A stretch of DNA of 5,383 bases, taken from NCBI GenBank assembly GCA_964394085.1, contig CAYMWF010000143.1, positions 1,574-6,956 of the forward strand, read 5' to 3'. The notes beneath the pieces were generated by a model. It had not been told where the DNA came from, did not search any database, and saw only the letters and a program-made list of their open reading frames with translations. Of the stretch, positions 1 through 5,383 are shown piece by piece. This DNA is from CAYMWF01 sp964394085 [NCBI: uncultured Gemmatimonadota bacterium]. Lineage in GTDB: Bacteria; GCA-2686955; CAYMWF01. The translations under genes and the position numbers were made by a program. How positions within the stretch are numbered: position 1 is the stretch's first letter; the number at the start of each line of letters is the position of its first letter.

Positions 1-1908
1 CCCGGCACCGCCGCAGGCGGGAGCCCTGACGACACGGCAGCCGCCTCCGGAGACGAGCGTCTCACCGCAGGGATCCCCGGCGGGCCCGGTGCCGGAGCCC
101 TCGACGATTCCGCTGACGCGGCGACCGGCGATTCAGACGCCGCCGGCGAGCCGCCGTTTGTTTCGAAAGGAAAGGATGGTGCCCCCATGGGCAGGAAGCT
201 TGTTCACGCCCTCTCGCGGAAGCGGGAGTTTCCCGAAGACGCCCTCGCCGCTGTGCGGGAAATGACCGGGGCGCTCAATTCGCTCATGGAGCTGAACGAT
301 CTCCTGGAGAAGCTCCTCGATCTGGTGCTCGGGGCCGTGGGCGGCGAGCGCGGGGTCATCCTGCTCGACGACGGCAACGACGAATTCAGGGCCACCGCCA
401 CGAGGGGAATGGATCCGCTCACCGTCGAGGACGCGAAGGAATACAGCCGGACTATCGTCAACCGCGCCTTTAACGAGGAACGCTTCATCTTTTCGCCCAA
501 CGCCGCCGCGGACGCCGCTTTCGCCGACCAGCTCTCGGTTTCACGGCTGGGCATCGTCTCTTTCATGTGCTGCCCCCTCGTGCGGAAGGGAAACGCCATC
601 GGCACGGTCTACGTGGACAACAGGAGCGAGATAGACTCCTTCAACGAAAAAGACCGCGACATCCTGCTCACCTTCGCGAACCTCGCCGCCGTGGCCATCG
701 AAGGCGCCAGGCTCGCCGCCGAGATCCGCAGCGAGAACGTGCGCCTGAAGCGGGTGGTGGGAGAAGAGACCGCTTTTCCCAGGATCGTCGGCGCATCGCC
801 GGCCATGCGGCGCCTTTTCAAGATCATGGAGCGGCTCCTGGACAACGATATCCCCGTTCTGATCCAGGGCGAGACCGGCTCGGGCAAGGAGCTCGTGGCC
901 AGGGCGCTCCACTACCAGGGCCGCCGCAAAGACCGCCCCTTCGTGGCCGTGGACTGCGGCATCCTTCACGAGAACCTGGTGGAGAGCGAACTCTTCGGGC
1001 ACGAGAAGGGCGCGTTCTCGGGCGCCGTGACCCGCCGGGCGGGCCTCTTCGAGGAAGCGGATGGCGGCACCATCTTCCTGGACGAAATCTCGAACCTGGG
1101 AGTGCAGCTCCAGGCCAAGCTCCTGAGGGTTCTGCAGGAGGGGGAGTTCCGCCGTGTCGGCGAAACCAGGGTCCGCCGCACCGACGTGCGCGTGATTTGC
1201 GCCACGAACAGGGACCTCCGCGCCGAGGTTGCCGAAGGCCGCTTCCGGGAGGATCTCTACTACCGCATCCGCATCGTCGCTCTCGATATTCCGCCGCTCA
1301 GGGAGCGTGTGGAGGATATCCCGCTCCTGGTGGATTTTTTTTCTGAGAGGATCGAGGAGAAATACAGGGTTTCCTTCCCCCGCCTGACCGGCCGGGCCCA
1401 CAAGGCGCTCCTCTCATACGACTGGCCGGGAAATGTCAGGCAGCTCGAAAACATTCTCGCAGGTCTGCCCGTGCTCTGCCCTGCCGGCGCCGCCGATGTC
1501 GACATGCTGCCGGAGGAGATTTCGGGAGGATTCAAACCCTCCGGCGGTTTATCGGGAGGAGGCGCGAGCGACTTTTCGGACGGTGGCGCCGGCGGTTTAC
1601 CAGCCGGTAGCGCCGGCGATGTGCGGGAGGAGACCGGCCGGATGGATTCGGACTCCCGGGATGCGGAACCCCGGGAAACGCCGCGAGCCGCGCCGGCTGT
1701 CCTCAATCTGGATGACCGGGAAAAGCAGGGCATCCTCTCCGCTCTCGAGAAAACGGGATGGGTTCAGACCCGCGCGGCTCTGCTTCTCGGAGTGAGTGAG
1801 AGGTCTCTCCGTTACAAGATGGCAAAGTTCGGAATCGTCAACCCGAGACTGGAGGAGCGCCGGAAACGGCGGAAAGCCGACAAAAATGTCGACAATTTCG
1901 TCGAATAA
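1..1908 (+). CDS. Sigma-54-dependent transcriptional activator, GAF-AAA+-Fis HTH (5' partial)
   Basis: This is a bacterial enhancer-binding protein: it would bind upstream sites and use ATP hydrolysis to open sigma-54 RNA polymerase complexes. Numbering from the ATG at 187 (573 residues): GAF sensor about 30-175; short linker helix about 175-195; AAA+ domain about 198-440 with Walker A GETGSGKE (228-235), sigma-54 contact loop GAFSGA (275-280), Walker B GGTIFLDE (293-300), sensor I ICATNRDL (337-344), RFREDLYYRI arginine-finger region (352-361) and sensor II WPGNVRQLEN (413-422). A Gly/Ser/Asp-rich linker (about 446-505) precedes a Fis-type helix-turn-helix (about 507-548) and a basic tail. 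The frame has no stop from base 1 to 186, with strong G/C third positions and an Ala/Gly/Asp/Pro-rich linker composition, so I infer the gene begins left of the window and ATG 187 is internal. An N-terminal FHA, receiver or kinase domain is possible but unseen. If 187 were the start, AAAGGA at 170-175 would be a distant ribosome site. The GAF ligand is unknown. Confidence 0.93.
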   Translation, partial: PGTAAGGSPDDTAAASGDERLTAGIPGGPGAGALDDSADAATGDSDAAGEPPFVSKGKDGAPMGRKLVHALSRKREFPEDALAAVREMTGALNSLMELNDLLEKLLDLVLGAVGGERGVILLDDGNDEFRATATRGMDPLTVEDAKEYSRTIVNRAFNEERFIFSPNAAADAAFADQLSVSRLGIVSFMCCPLVRKGNAIGTVYVDNRSEIDSFNEKDRDILLTFANLAAVAIEGARLAAEIRSENVRLKRVVGEETAFPRIVGASPAMRRLFKIMERLLDNDIPVLIQGETGSGKELVARALHYQGRRKDRPFVAVDCGILHENLVESELFGHEKGAFSGAVTRRAGLFEEADGGTIFLDEISNLGVQLQAKLLRVLQEGEFRRVGETRVRRTDVRVICATNRDLRAEVAEGRFREDLYYRIRIVALDIPPLRERVEDIPLLVDFFSERIEEKYRVSFPRLTGRAHKALLSYDWPGNVRQLENILAGLPVLCPAGAADVDMLPEEISGGFKPSGGLSGGGASDFSDGGAGGLPAGSAGDVREETGRMDSDSRDAEPRETPRAAPAVLNLDDREKQGILSALEKTGWVQTRAALLLGVSERSLRYKMAKFGIVNPRLEERRKRRKADKNVDNFVE

Positions 1909-2254
1909 CCGATCTGCCCCCGGCACTCCCGGCGGGATGCGGCTCCATTTGCTCTAACGATCGAAATTTATTACCGGAAATGGATTCACGAAACCACCGG
2001 CAGCGGGAACCGGTGTAAAGGTTTATCTTGACGGCGAAAACCGGGGAAACCTGGCCGTCGTCCCCGTGAATCCAAGGATGGAATTCTCTGTTTCCGTTGT
2101 CCGGCAATGGGTTATACTTTACAGGCGGCAGGAAAAGTGTGGGAAAAGGTAGAGGTCCCGTACCCGCTCAGGTTTCATTCAACGGATCCTCTGCCGTGGG
2201 GACCCGGCGGATTTCACGAAAATCTTCGCCCACCCGGGTGAACGACTGTCCGAA
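1909..2254. other. Non-coding gap between the activator and the LTD gene
   Basis: I see no convincing gene in this stretch. A plus-strand frame is open from 1958 to 2152 but has no start near its beginning and no ribosome site. A 6-bp stem CACCGG/CCGGTG (1995-2015) has no T-run, so it is not a convincing terminator for the activator gene. TATACT at 2113-2118 with a weak TTTCCG 16 bases upstream is a marginal sigma-70 promoter pointing towards the LTD gene. A 10-bp perfect palindrome CACCCGGGTG lies at 2231-2240, just upstream of the candidate sigma-54 promoter. Confidence 0.5.
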
Positions 2255-2270
2255 AGGCATGCAACTTGCG
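2255..2270 (+). promoter_or_regulatory. Candidate sigma-54 (-24/-12) promoter for the LTD gene
   Basis: AGGCATG, four bases, then TTGCG matches the sigma-54 consensus TGGCACG-N4-TTGC(A/T) at most positions. The invariant GG (2256-2257) and GC (2268-2269) are exactly 10 bases apart, as required. Transcription would begin near 2280-2281, giving a leader of about 136 bases before the TTG start at 2417. The gene immediately upstream encodes a sigma-54 activator, which makes the match more believable. An overlapping TATAGT (2272-2277) could instead be a sigma-70 -10 box, though its -35 region is poor. Confidence 0.45.
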
Positions 2271-2403
2271 GTATAGTATTTTGCTCGATGCAGCCCGGAG
2301 ACCGGTCGAAAAGTAATAATATCCGGGTGTTCCGTTACTCCCCCGGCTCTGCCCGGGAACGATTCCGTCCGGTCCCCGTACTGAAAGAAAAAGAACGGCA
2401 CCC

Positions 2404-2419
2404 AGAGGAGAGTTTATTG
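2404..2419 (+). promoter_or_regulatory. Shine-Dalgarno sequence that fixes a TTG start
   Basis: AGAGGAGAG (2404-2412) has GAGGAG ending six bases before an in-frame TTG at 2417. The ATG at 2288 in the same frame has no ribosome site and would sit only about seven bases after the predicted sigma-54 transcription start. Starting at the TTG gives a normal signal peptide. Confidence 0.7.
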
Positions 2420-3493
2420 CCTTACCCATTCAGAACGACAGCCCCGCCCCGCCGCGGCTCTTTTTCGTCTCGGATATATTTTCTATCACGACTGATGTTG
2501 CCAGCCGCTCTCTTTATCCTGATGACGTTGTCGCCCGTCGCATCATGGGCCGGCCCGGATGCAACGGAACTGCGTGAATCCACCGGAGCGGATGCTCCCG
2601 TGCCGCCCGCCGACGGTGAAGAAATAAAACGTACCATAGTGATCAGCGATGTGATGTACGACCCGCCCGATATTCTCGGTGAAGACGACGACTATGAATG
2701 GGTGGAGCTCTACAACTGCACCGACAGGAATTTCCGCATGGATGGTTGGAGGCTCAACGGGGTGGAGCTCGAGGGTGCAATTCCGAGACACTCCTTCTAT
2801 ATTGTCGCCCGGCAGGACAGGAGCGATCCCGATGGTGACGGCGAATTCTTCTCTGTCTGGTACAACCCGGACAACGGATACAAAACGCGCTGCGTCATAT
2901 TCGATGCCGAGGATCAGGACCTGGGTCTCCACAACAATCACGGTCGACTCGCTCTTTTCAACCACAGCGGCACAATGGTGGACAGCCTCACGTACCGGAG
3001 CGAAATGGGCGGGGCGGGGGATGGGCCGAGCCTGGAAAAGATAATCTCGTTCCTGCCCCCTTCCGAAGACGCCTGGCGGCCGAGCAGGAAACCCGATCGT
3101 TTCGGGACGCCGGGTGAACAGAACACGGTCAACGCCGTCCATTCCCGGTTCGCGCTGGACGATGACTCTTACAAACCCGGTGAAACAATCCGGGCCGTCA
3201 TGACACTGAAAAACCGGAGCTGGAAGACGGTTCCGGTCACCGCCTGGCTGGTCCTGGAATTTTGGAGCGGGTTGCTCTTCGAGTCGCAGCCGCGTCATTT
3301 CCGCCTGGAACCCGGTGAAGTCGTCGACACTGTCGGGAAGCACAAAATACCGCTGTACGCACCTGACGGTGAATACTTCCTTTCGCTGGTGACGGCAGTC
3401 GGAAACAACTCCCTGGCGCCCGAAACAGCCGAATTCAGCATCGACACCCAGGGAAATCCAGTCGATATCCAGACGATCCCATATCCTTACTGA
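2417..3493 (+). CDS. Secreted lamin-tail-domain (LTD) protein
   Basis: This is a 358-residue exported protein read from TTG 2417. The signal peptide has a basic n-region (R12, R13, R19, R25), a hydrophobic core at about 26-38 and likely cleavage after SWA (residue 45). A short acidic/proline linker follows. Residues about 74-238 resemble a lamin tail domain: a start like ISDVMYDPP, then EWVELYN (94-100), the DGWRLNG strand (109-115), the GRLALFN strand (176-182), and the usual end DGPSLEKI...WRPS...GTPGEQN. A DPDGDGE stretch (137-143) looks like a calcium-binding acidic loop. Residues about 244-340 look like an immunoglobulin-like beta sandwich (YKPGETI, then LEPGEV). LTDs occur in extracellular bacterial proteins, often beside nucleases or beta-rich domains; no catalytic domain is visible here, so a structural, adhesive or surface role is inferred. 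It has no C-terminal sorting signal that I recognise. It lies downstream of a candidate sigma-54 promoter. Family assignment is fairly secure; the specific function is unknown. Confidence 0.85.
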   Translation: MPYPFRTTAPPRRGSFSSRIYFLSRLMLPAALFILMTLSPVASWAGPDATELRESTGADAPVPPADGEEIKRTIVISDVMYDPPDILGEDDDYEWVELYNCTDRNFRMDGWRLNGVELEGAIPRHSFYIVARQDRSDPDGDGEFFSVWYNPDNGYKTRCVIFDAEDQDLGLHNNHGRLALFNHSGTMVDSLTYRSEMGGAGDGPSLEKIISFLPPSEDAWRPSRKPDRFGTPGEQNTVNAVHSRFALDDDSYKPGETIRAVMTLKNRSWKTVPVTAWLVLEFWSGLLFESQPRHFRLEPGEVVDTVGKHKIPLYAPDGEYFLSLVTAVGNNSLAPETAEFSIDTQGNPVDIQTIPYPY

Positions 3494-3563
3494 GGCGCAG
3501 GACTCCTCTCTATTCTTACTTACTGAGGTGCAGGATTCCTCTCTATTCCTACTGAGGTGCAGG
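3489..3563. repeat. Short tandem repeat at the convergent gene ends
   Basis: Two near-identical copies begin ACTGAGG(C/T)GCAGGA(C/T)TCC at 3489-3521 (33 bases) and 3522-3550 (29 bases). A partial third copy, ACTGAGGTGCAGG, lies at 3551-3563. The first two copies differ mainly by an extra four bases (ACTT) at the end of copy 1. The TGA stop of the LTD gene lies in copy 1, and the TAG stop of the minus-strand gene spans the junction of copies 2 and 3. It is too AT-balanced and unpaired to be an obvious terminator. Confidence 0.85.
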
Positions 3564-3980
3564 GCCGTCGAGGGGCGGGCGGCCCATGCGTCGCCTGATC
3601 CTGTTTACCGTGCGGAAGACCCCGGGAAGGAAGATCAGGCGCTTCTCCAGCTTGAATTTCCCCGGAAAATTCGTAAGGGCGAAGCCGGCCACGATAGTGA
3701 GGAGCCCCTGGCCCGGGAGAACCAGCATGAAGACGCCCGCGATCACCAGAAGAACACCCAATCCGTTCTTGACGGCCGAAAGCGCGAGAAAAACAATCGG
3801 GGATTTTCGAGCCTGGCGCTGGGGATCCCGCTTTCCGCGGGTGAAATAGTCGGTGGGGATTCGCGCCAGAACGAAAGGCAGGGCGACGAGGGTGCCGAGA
3901 AAAGAAGCGAGGGAGAGAAACCAGAAGCCGACGAGCAGAACTGCATGCTTATCGTATACGAGCTGAAGGGTTTCTATCAC
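3549..3980 (-). CDS. Small inner-membrane protein, PGPGW family
   Basis: This 143-residue integral membrane protein starts at a GTG. Hydrophobic segments lie at about 13-40, 62-80 and 81-104, separated by a basic cytoplasmic-type loop (about 48-60), and the C-terminal tail is strongly basic (NRIRRRMGR, 126-134). The segment LPGQGLLTIVAGFALTNFPGK (88-108) fits the PGPGW family of putative transmembrane proteins, with PGQG in place of PGPG. No biochemical role is established for this family as far as I know. The GTG at 3980 is the only plausible start; a weak GGA lies a few bases upstream (within 3981-3987), while the frame upstream offers no ATG, GTG or TTG nearby. It follows the prenyltransferase gene on the same strand after about 90 bases, but a strong hairpin terminator lies between them, so co-transcription would need read-through. 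No clear promoter of its own is visible. Confidence 0.8.
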   Translation of the reverse strand: MIETLQLVYDKHAVLLVGFWFLSLASFLGTLVALPFVLARIPTDYFTRGKRDPQRQARKSPIVFLALSAVKNGLGVLLVIAGVFMLVLPGQGLLTIVAGFALTNFPGKFKLEKRLIFLPGVFRTVNRIRRRMGRPPLDGPAPQ

Positions 3981-4022
3981 TTTTCCGCTGGATACCGGAT
4001 TGAAACGTTTCTTCCCGCTCGA

Positions 4023-4057
4023 AATGAAAACGCGGCATTGCGCGCCGCGTTTTCATT
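4023..4057 (-). terminator. Strong hairpin terminator, possibly bidirectional
   Basis: A perfect 14-bp inverted repeat (AATGAAAACGCGGC at 4023-4036 and GCCGCGTTTTCATT at 4044-4057) encloses a 7-base loop. The GC core CGCGGC/GCCGCG is flanked by A-run and T-run on opposite sides, so a T-run follows the stem in either direction. It lies 14 bases after the stop of the prenyltransferase gene and upstream of the PGPGW gene, and most likely ends the prenyltransferase transcript. Confidence 0.85.
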
Positions 4058-4070
4058 CCGCAACCGAGGA

Positions 4071-4976
4071 TCAGGCGCCTATGGCCACTCCTAAAGACAG
4101 CAGCAGGCCCGTCAGCAGGTGCGTGGCGATGGTGAGCCCCTGCGCCGGCAGAAGAGCGGCAGGCGTATCGAAGCTGCGATGAAGTATCTTTATCGCGATG
4201 AGGGCGGTCGGCAGACCGGCAAGGCCGATGAGGCACCACGATCCCAGAATGGCGCCGCTGCTGTAGAACATGATCAGCCCGAAAGCCGCCAGAGCCATGG
4301 CATGGTAGATATACCGTGAAGGCGCCAGCCCCAGCCGCACCACGATGTTGCGTTTGCCCGCATCCCGGTCGGACTTGTAGTCGGGGAACTCGTTGATGAA
4401 GATGATGTTCGTGATGAGCAGGGATAGCGGAATCGAGGCTGCGAACGGCAGCCACGACATGGTTCCCGTCAGGACATACCAAACTCCGACCACGGGAAGG
4501 GGGCCGAAAGCCAGGAAGATACAGACCTCGCCCCAGGTGCGGTAGGCGAGCTTGAGGGGGGGGGCGGTATAGAAGAAACCGATTCCGAAGCCCGCCAGGG
4601 TCAGCCATGCAACCGGACCGAAACCCCCGTCCACCCGCCAGGCGAGTATCGCCCCGCAGATAAACGCGACCACCAGTGAAGCCACCCCGAAGTTGAAGAA
4701 AGTCGAGGCTTTTTCGAGCCCTTCGACGATATGGGGCGACCCGCCGCTGAACTGGTTGCGGTGCGGGTTGTTCCAGTCGGCTCCAAGCTTGGAGTCGTAA
4801 TAATCGTTGAAAATATTCGCGCCGGCATGTGCCGCCACGAGGCCGATGAGACAGAGTAAAAAGTGCAGCCAGTCAACCTGCCCGACCGCCTTGAAAGCGA
4901 GAGCCGTGCCGAAAATGAGCGGAGTGATGACTGCCGTAAAAAACGGCGCCCTGCTGATTATCAAATATCGTTTCAT
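4071..4976 (-). CDS. UbiA-family prenyltransferase, MenA-like
   Basis: This 301-residue polytopic inner-membrane enzyme would join a polyprenyl diphosphate to an aromatic acceptor. MenA-type members act on 1,4-dihydroxy-2-naphthoate in menaquinone biosynthesis. The first aspartate motif is NDYYDSKLGAD (57-67), which binds magnesium-diphosphate. The second, DYKSDRDAGKRN (199-210), has the DxxxD-x-x-GK pattern of UbiA/MenA proteins. The conserved YTAPP (136-140) and roughly eight to nine hydrophobic segments also fit, and the length of about 300 is normal for the family. The start is MKRYLIISRAP at 4976, supported by AAGGAGAT at 4988-4981; a possible start 13 codons upstream (5015) has no ribosome site and would lie upstream of the predicted promoter. 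MenA is the most likely identity, but without the rest of a men cluster the acceptor (naphthoate, hydroxybenzoate, homogentisate, geranylgeranyl-type) is not proven, so no symbol is given. It appears to be transcribed alone, from its own promoter to the downstream hairpin. Confidence 0.9.
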   Translation of the reverse strand: MKRYLIISRAPFFTAVITPLIFGTALAFKAVGQVDWLHFLLCLIGLVAAHAGANIFNDYYDSKLGADWNNPHRNQFSGGSPHIVEGLEKASTFFNFGVASLVVAFICGAILAWRVDGGFGPVAWLTLAGFGIGFFYTAPPLKLAYRTWGEVCIFLAFGPLPVVGVWYVLTGTMSWLPFAASIPLSLLITNIIFINEFPDYKSDRDAGKRNIVVRLGLAPSRYIYHAMALAAFGLIMFYSSGAILGSWCLIGLAGLPTALIAIKILHRSFDTPAALLPAQGLTIATHLLTGLLLSLGVAIGA

Positions 4977-4980
4977 GGAT

Positions 4981-4988
4981 ATCTCCTT
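4981..4988 (-). promoter_or_regulatory. Ribosome binding site deciding the prenyltransferase start
   Basis: On the minus strand this reads AAGGAGAT, with GGAG six bases before the ATG at 4976-4974. It is close to an ideal Shine-Dalgarno sequence and selects MKRYL over the upstream in-frame start at 5015. Confidence 0.85.
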
Positions 4989-5003
4989 TTTCAGTGAAAC
5001 GGG

Positions 5004-5034
5004 ATTATATCTCACGATTCGAGCCTGGAATCAA
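5004..5034 (-). promoter_or_regulatory. Sigma-70-type promoter for the prenyltransferase gene
   Basis: On the minus strand a perfect TATAAT (5009-5004) is preceded by TTGATT (5034-5029). The 19-base spacer is longer than the ideal 17, but the -10 box is exact and sits about 28 bases upstream of the start codon, leaving a short leader of about 20 bases that contains the ribosome site. Confidence 0.6.
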
Positions 5035-5097
5035 GCATTTGTTTTCCGTTTCCCGGACGAATTTTCCCCAGGCGTCAGCCCCGATTGTCGGGTCGAC

Positions 5098-5117
5098 TTC
5101 CCGCGCGGGAAATTTTT
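5098..5117 (+). other. GC-rich palindrome followed by a T-run
   Basis: TTCCCGCGCGGGAA (5098-5111) is a perfect 14-bp palindrome followed by ATTTTT. It has the outline of a short intrinsic terminator for plus-strand transcription, but no plus-strand gene ends nearby, so it could equally be a protein-binding site or chance. Confidence 0.35.
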
Positions 5118-5181
5118 CGACGGACGCACCATTCGCGACCTCGGGTTGTAACTCCCCATACCACAAGCAGTTATGGGTGAA

Positions 5182-5207
5182 CCGTTTTTGTCACGTGACA
5201 AAAATGG
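5182..5207. promoter_or_regulatory. Long perfect palindrome, operator-like
   Basis: TTTTTGTCACGTGACAAAAA (5185-5204) is a perfect 20-bp palindrome centred on CACGTG. Allowing one mismatched pair, it extends to 26 bases with CC and GG at the ends. It has no loop and its stem ends are A/T-rich, which is unlike a terminator and more like a binding site for a dimeric regulator with TGTCA/TGACA half-sites. It lies about 150 bases upstream of the prenyltransferase promoter, so the controlled gene may be to the right of the window. Confidence 0.5.
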
Positions 5208-5278
5208 GGATGTTGATAGCCGGATCAGGAAGTGAACGATAGAAGCGGCGGAAGCTCGCTTCGATTGTTCGAGCGGAC

Positions 5279-5383
5279 GGTTGACACAGCTCCGGCTTCG
5301 CTCCGGTTTTAGCGGTTGATCCAACGCCGGTTTCGCAGTGGGTGTAGCGGTTGATACAACTCCGGCTTCGGCGTGGTTTTAGC
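5279..5383. repeat. Spacerless array of 35-bp tandem repeats (continues off the right edge)
   Basis: Three direct copies of exactly 35 bases lie head to tail at 5279-5313, 5314-5348 and 5349-5383. Each begins GGTTGA, has a core close to CTCCGGCTTCG and ends in a segment close to TGGTTTTAGC. Copy 1 and copy 3 agree at 29 of 35 positions, copy 2 and copy 3 at 28 of 35. Copies 2 and 3 hold GTTGAT(A/C)CAAC, a small GTTG/CAAC stem. There are no spacers, so this is not a CRISPR array, and 35 is not a multiple of three, so it is not a protein repeat. The last copy ends exactly at the window edge. Confidence 0.85.

Larger units (their letters stand above)
5035..5278. other. Gene-free region upstream of the prenyltransferase
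   Basis: No convincing gene is visible here; the open frames on either strand have no ribosome sites, ordered composition or recognisable domains. The region holds two palindromes described separately and a weak CCCATA/TATGGG stem (5155-5177). A degenerate copy of the 35-bp repeat appears to lie at about 5244-5278, sharing AGCTC, GCTTCG and AGCGG in order with the array that follows. Confidence 0.5.

Noticed and set aside
541-1401. Long antisense open frame (286 codons) inside the activator gene
   Set aside because: It is a shadow caused by high GC at third positions; the sense frame carries every AAA+ motif, and the antisense product shows no domain and no ribosome site.
1958-2152. Plus-strand open frame containing GVKVYLDGENRG, faintly like a PEGA-type beta segment
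   Set aside because: It has no start codon near its beginning, no ribosome site and no identifiable full domain; it could be a decayed gene fragment but that cannot be supported.
2272-2277. TATAGT as a sigma-70 -10 box for the LTD gene
   Set aside because: There is no recognisable -35 element at the right distance, and the overlapping sigma-54 match is better; kept only as an alternative.
2543-3343. Long antisense open frame (266 codons) inside the LTD gene
   Set aside because: The sense frame has a signal peptide, ribosome site and LTD pattern; the antisense product resembles nothing.
3528-4094. Plus-strand open frame of 188 codons opposite the PGPGW gene
   Set aside because: Its product is charged and low-complexity, it runs through the terminator hairpin, and the minus strand encodes a coherent membrane protein.
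4977-5015. Upstream start adding 13 residues to the prenyltransferase
   Set aside because: It has no ribosome site and lies upstream of the TATAAT box, while the ATG at 4976 has a near-ideal ribosome site.
5031-5324. Minus-strand open frame of 97 codons upstream of the prenyltransferase
   Set aside because: It spans both palindromes and the tandem repeat, has no ribosome site, and its composition is not protein-like.
5279-5383. CRISPR array
   Set aside because: The repeats abut with no spacers and diverge from each other, and no cas gene is present.

Overview
The window suggests a GC-rich Gram-negative bacterium, perhaps Desulfobacterota/deltaproteobacterial or one of the FCB-side candidate phyla. 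The grounds are a sigma-54 activator gene, a secreted lamin-tail-domain (LTD) protein, a MenA-like prenyltransferase and strong G/C preference at third codon positions. This placement is inference; no marker gene is present.

Layout. Bases 1-1908 (+) encode a GAF-AAA+-Fis sigma-54 activator whose reading frame is already open at the left edge. Bases 1909-2416 contain no convincing gene. They hold a good candidate sigma-54 promoter (2255-2270) and a strong Shine-Dalgarno sequence (2404-2412) that places the next start on a TTG. Bases 2417-3493 (+) encode an exported LTD protein. A short tandem repeat (3489-3563) lies where this gene meets the convergent minus-strand pair. On the minus strand, a MenA/UbiA-type prenyltransferase (4976 down to 4071) with its own promoter and ribosome binding site is followed by a strong hairpin terminator (4023-4057). 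Then comes a small PGPGW-family membrane protein (3980 down to 3549). Bases 5035-5383 have no gene, but hold a 20-bp perfect palindrome, a second GC-rich palindrome, and a spacerless array of 35-bp tandem repeats that reaches the right edge.

How the parts may work together. The most suggestive link is an activator gene followed by a sigma-54-type promoter in front of a secreted structural or adhesive protein, which would fit regulated export of the LTD protein. The minus-strand pair looks like housekeeping quinone biosynthesis plus a small inner-membrane protein, unrelated to the activator.

I see no clearly new multi-gene system. The points worth following are the activator/sigma-54-promoter/LTD arrangement, the repeat carrying both convergent stop codons, the long palindrome and the 35-bp array.
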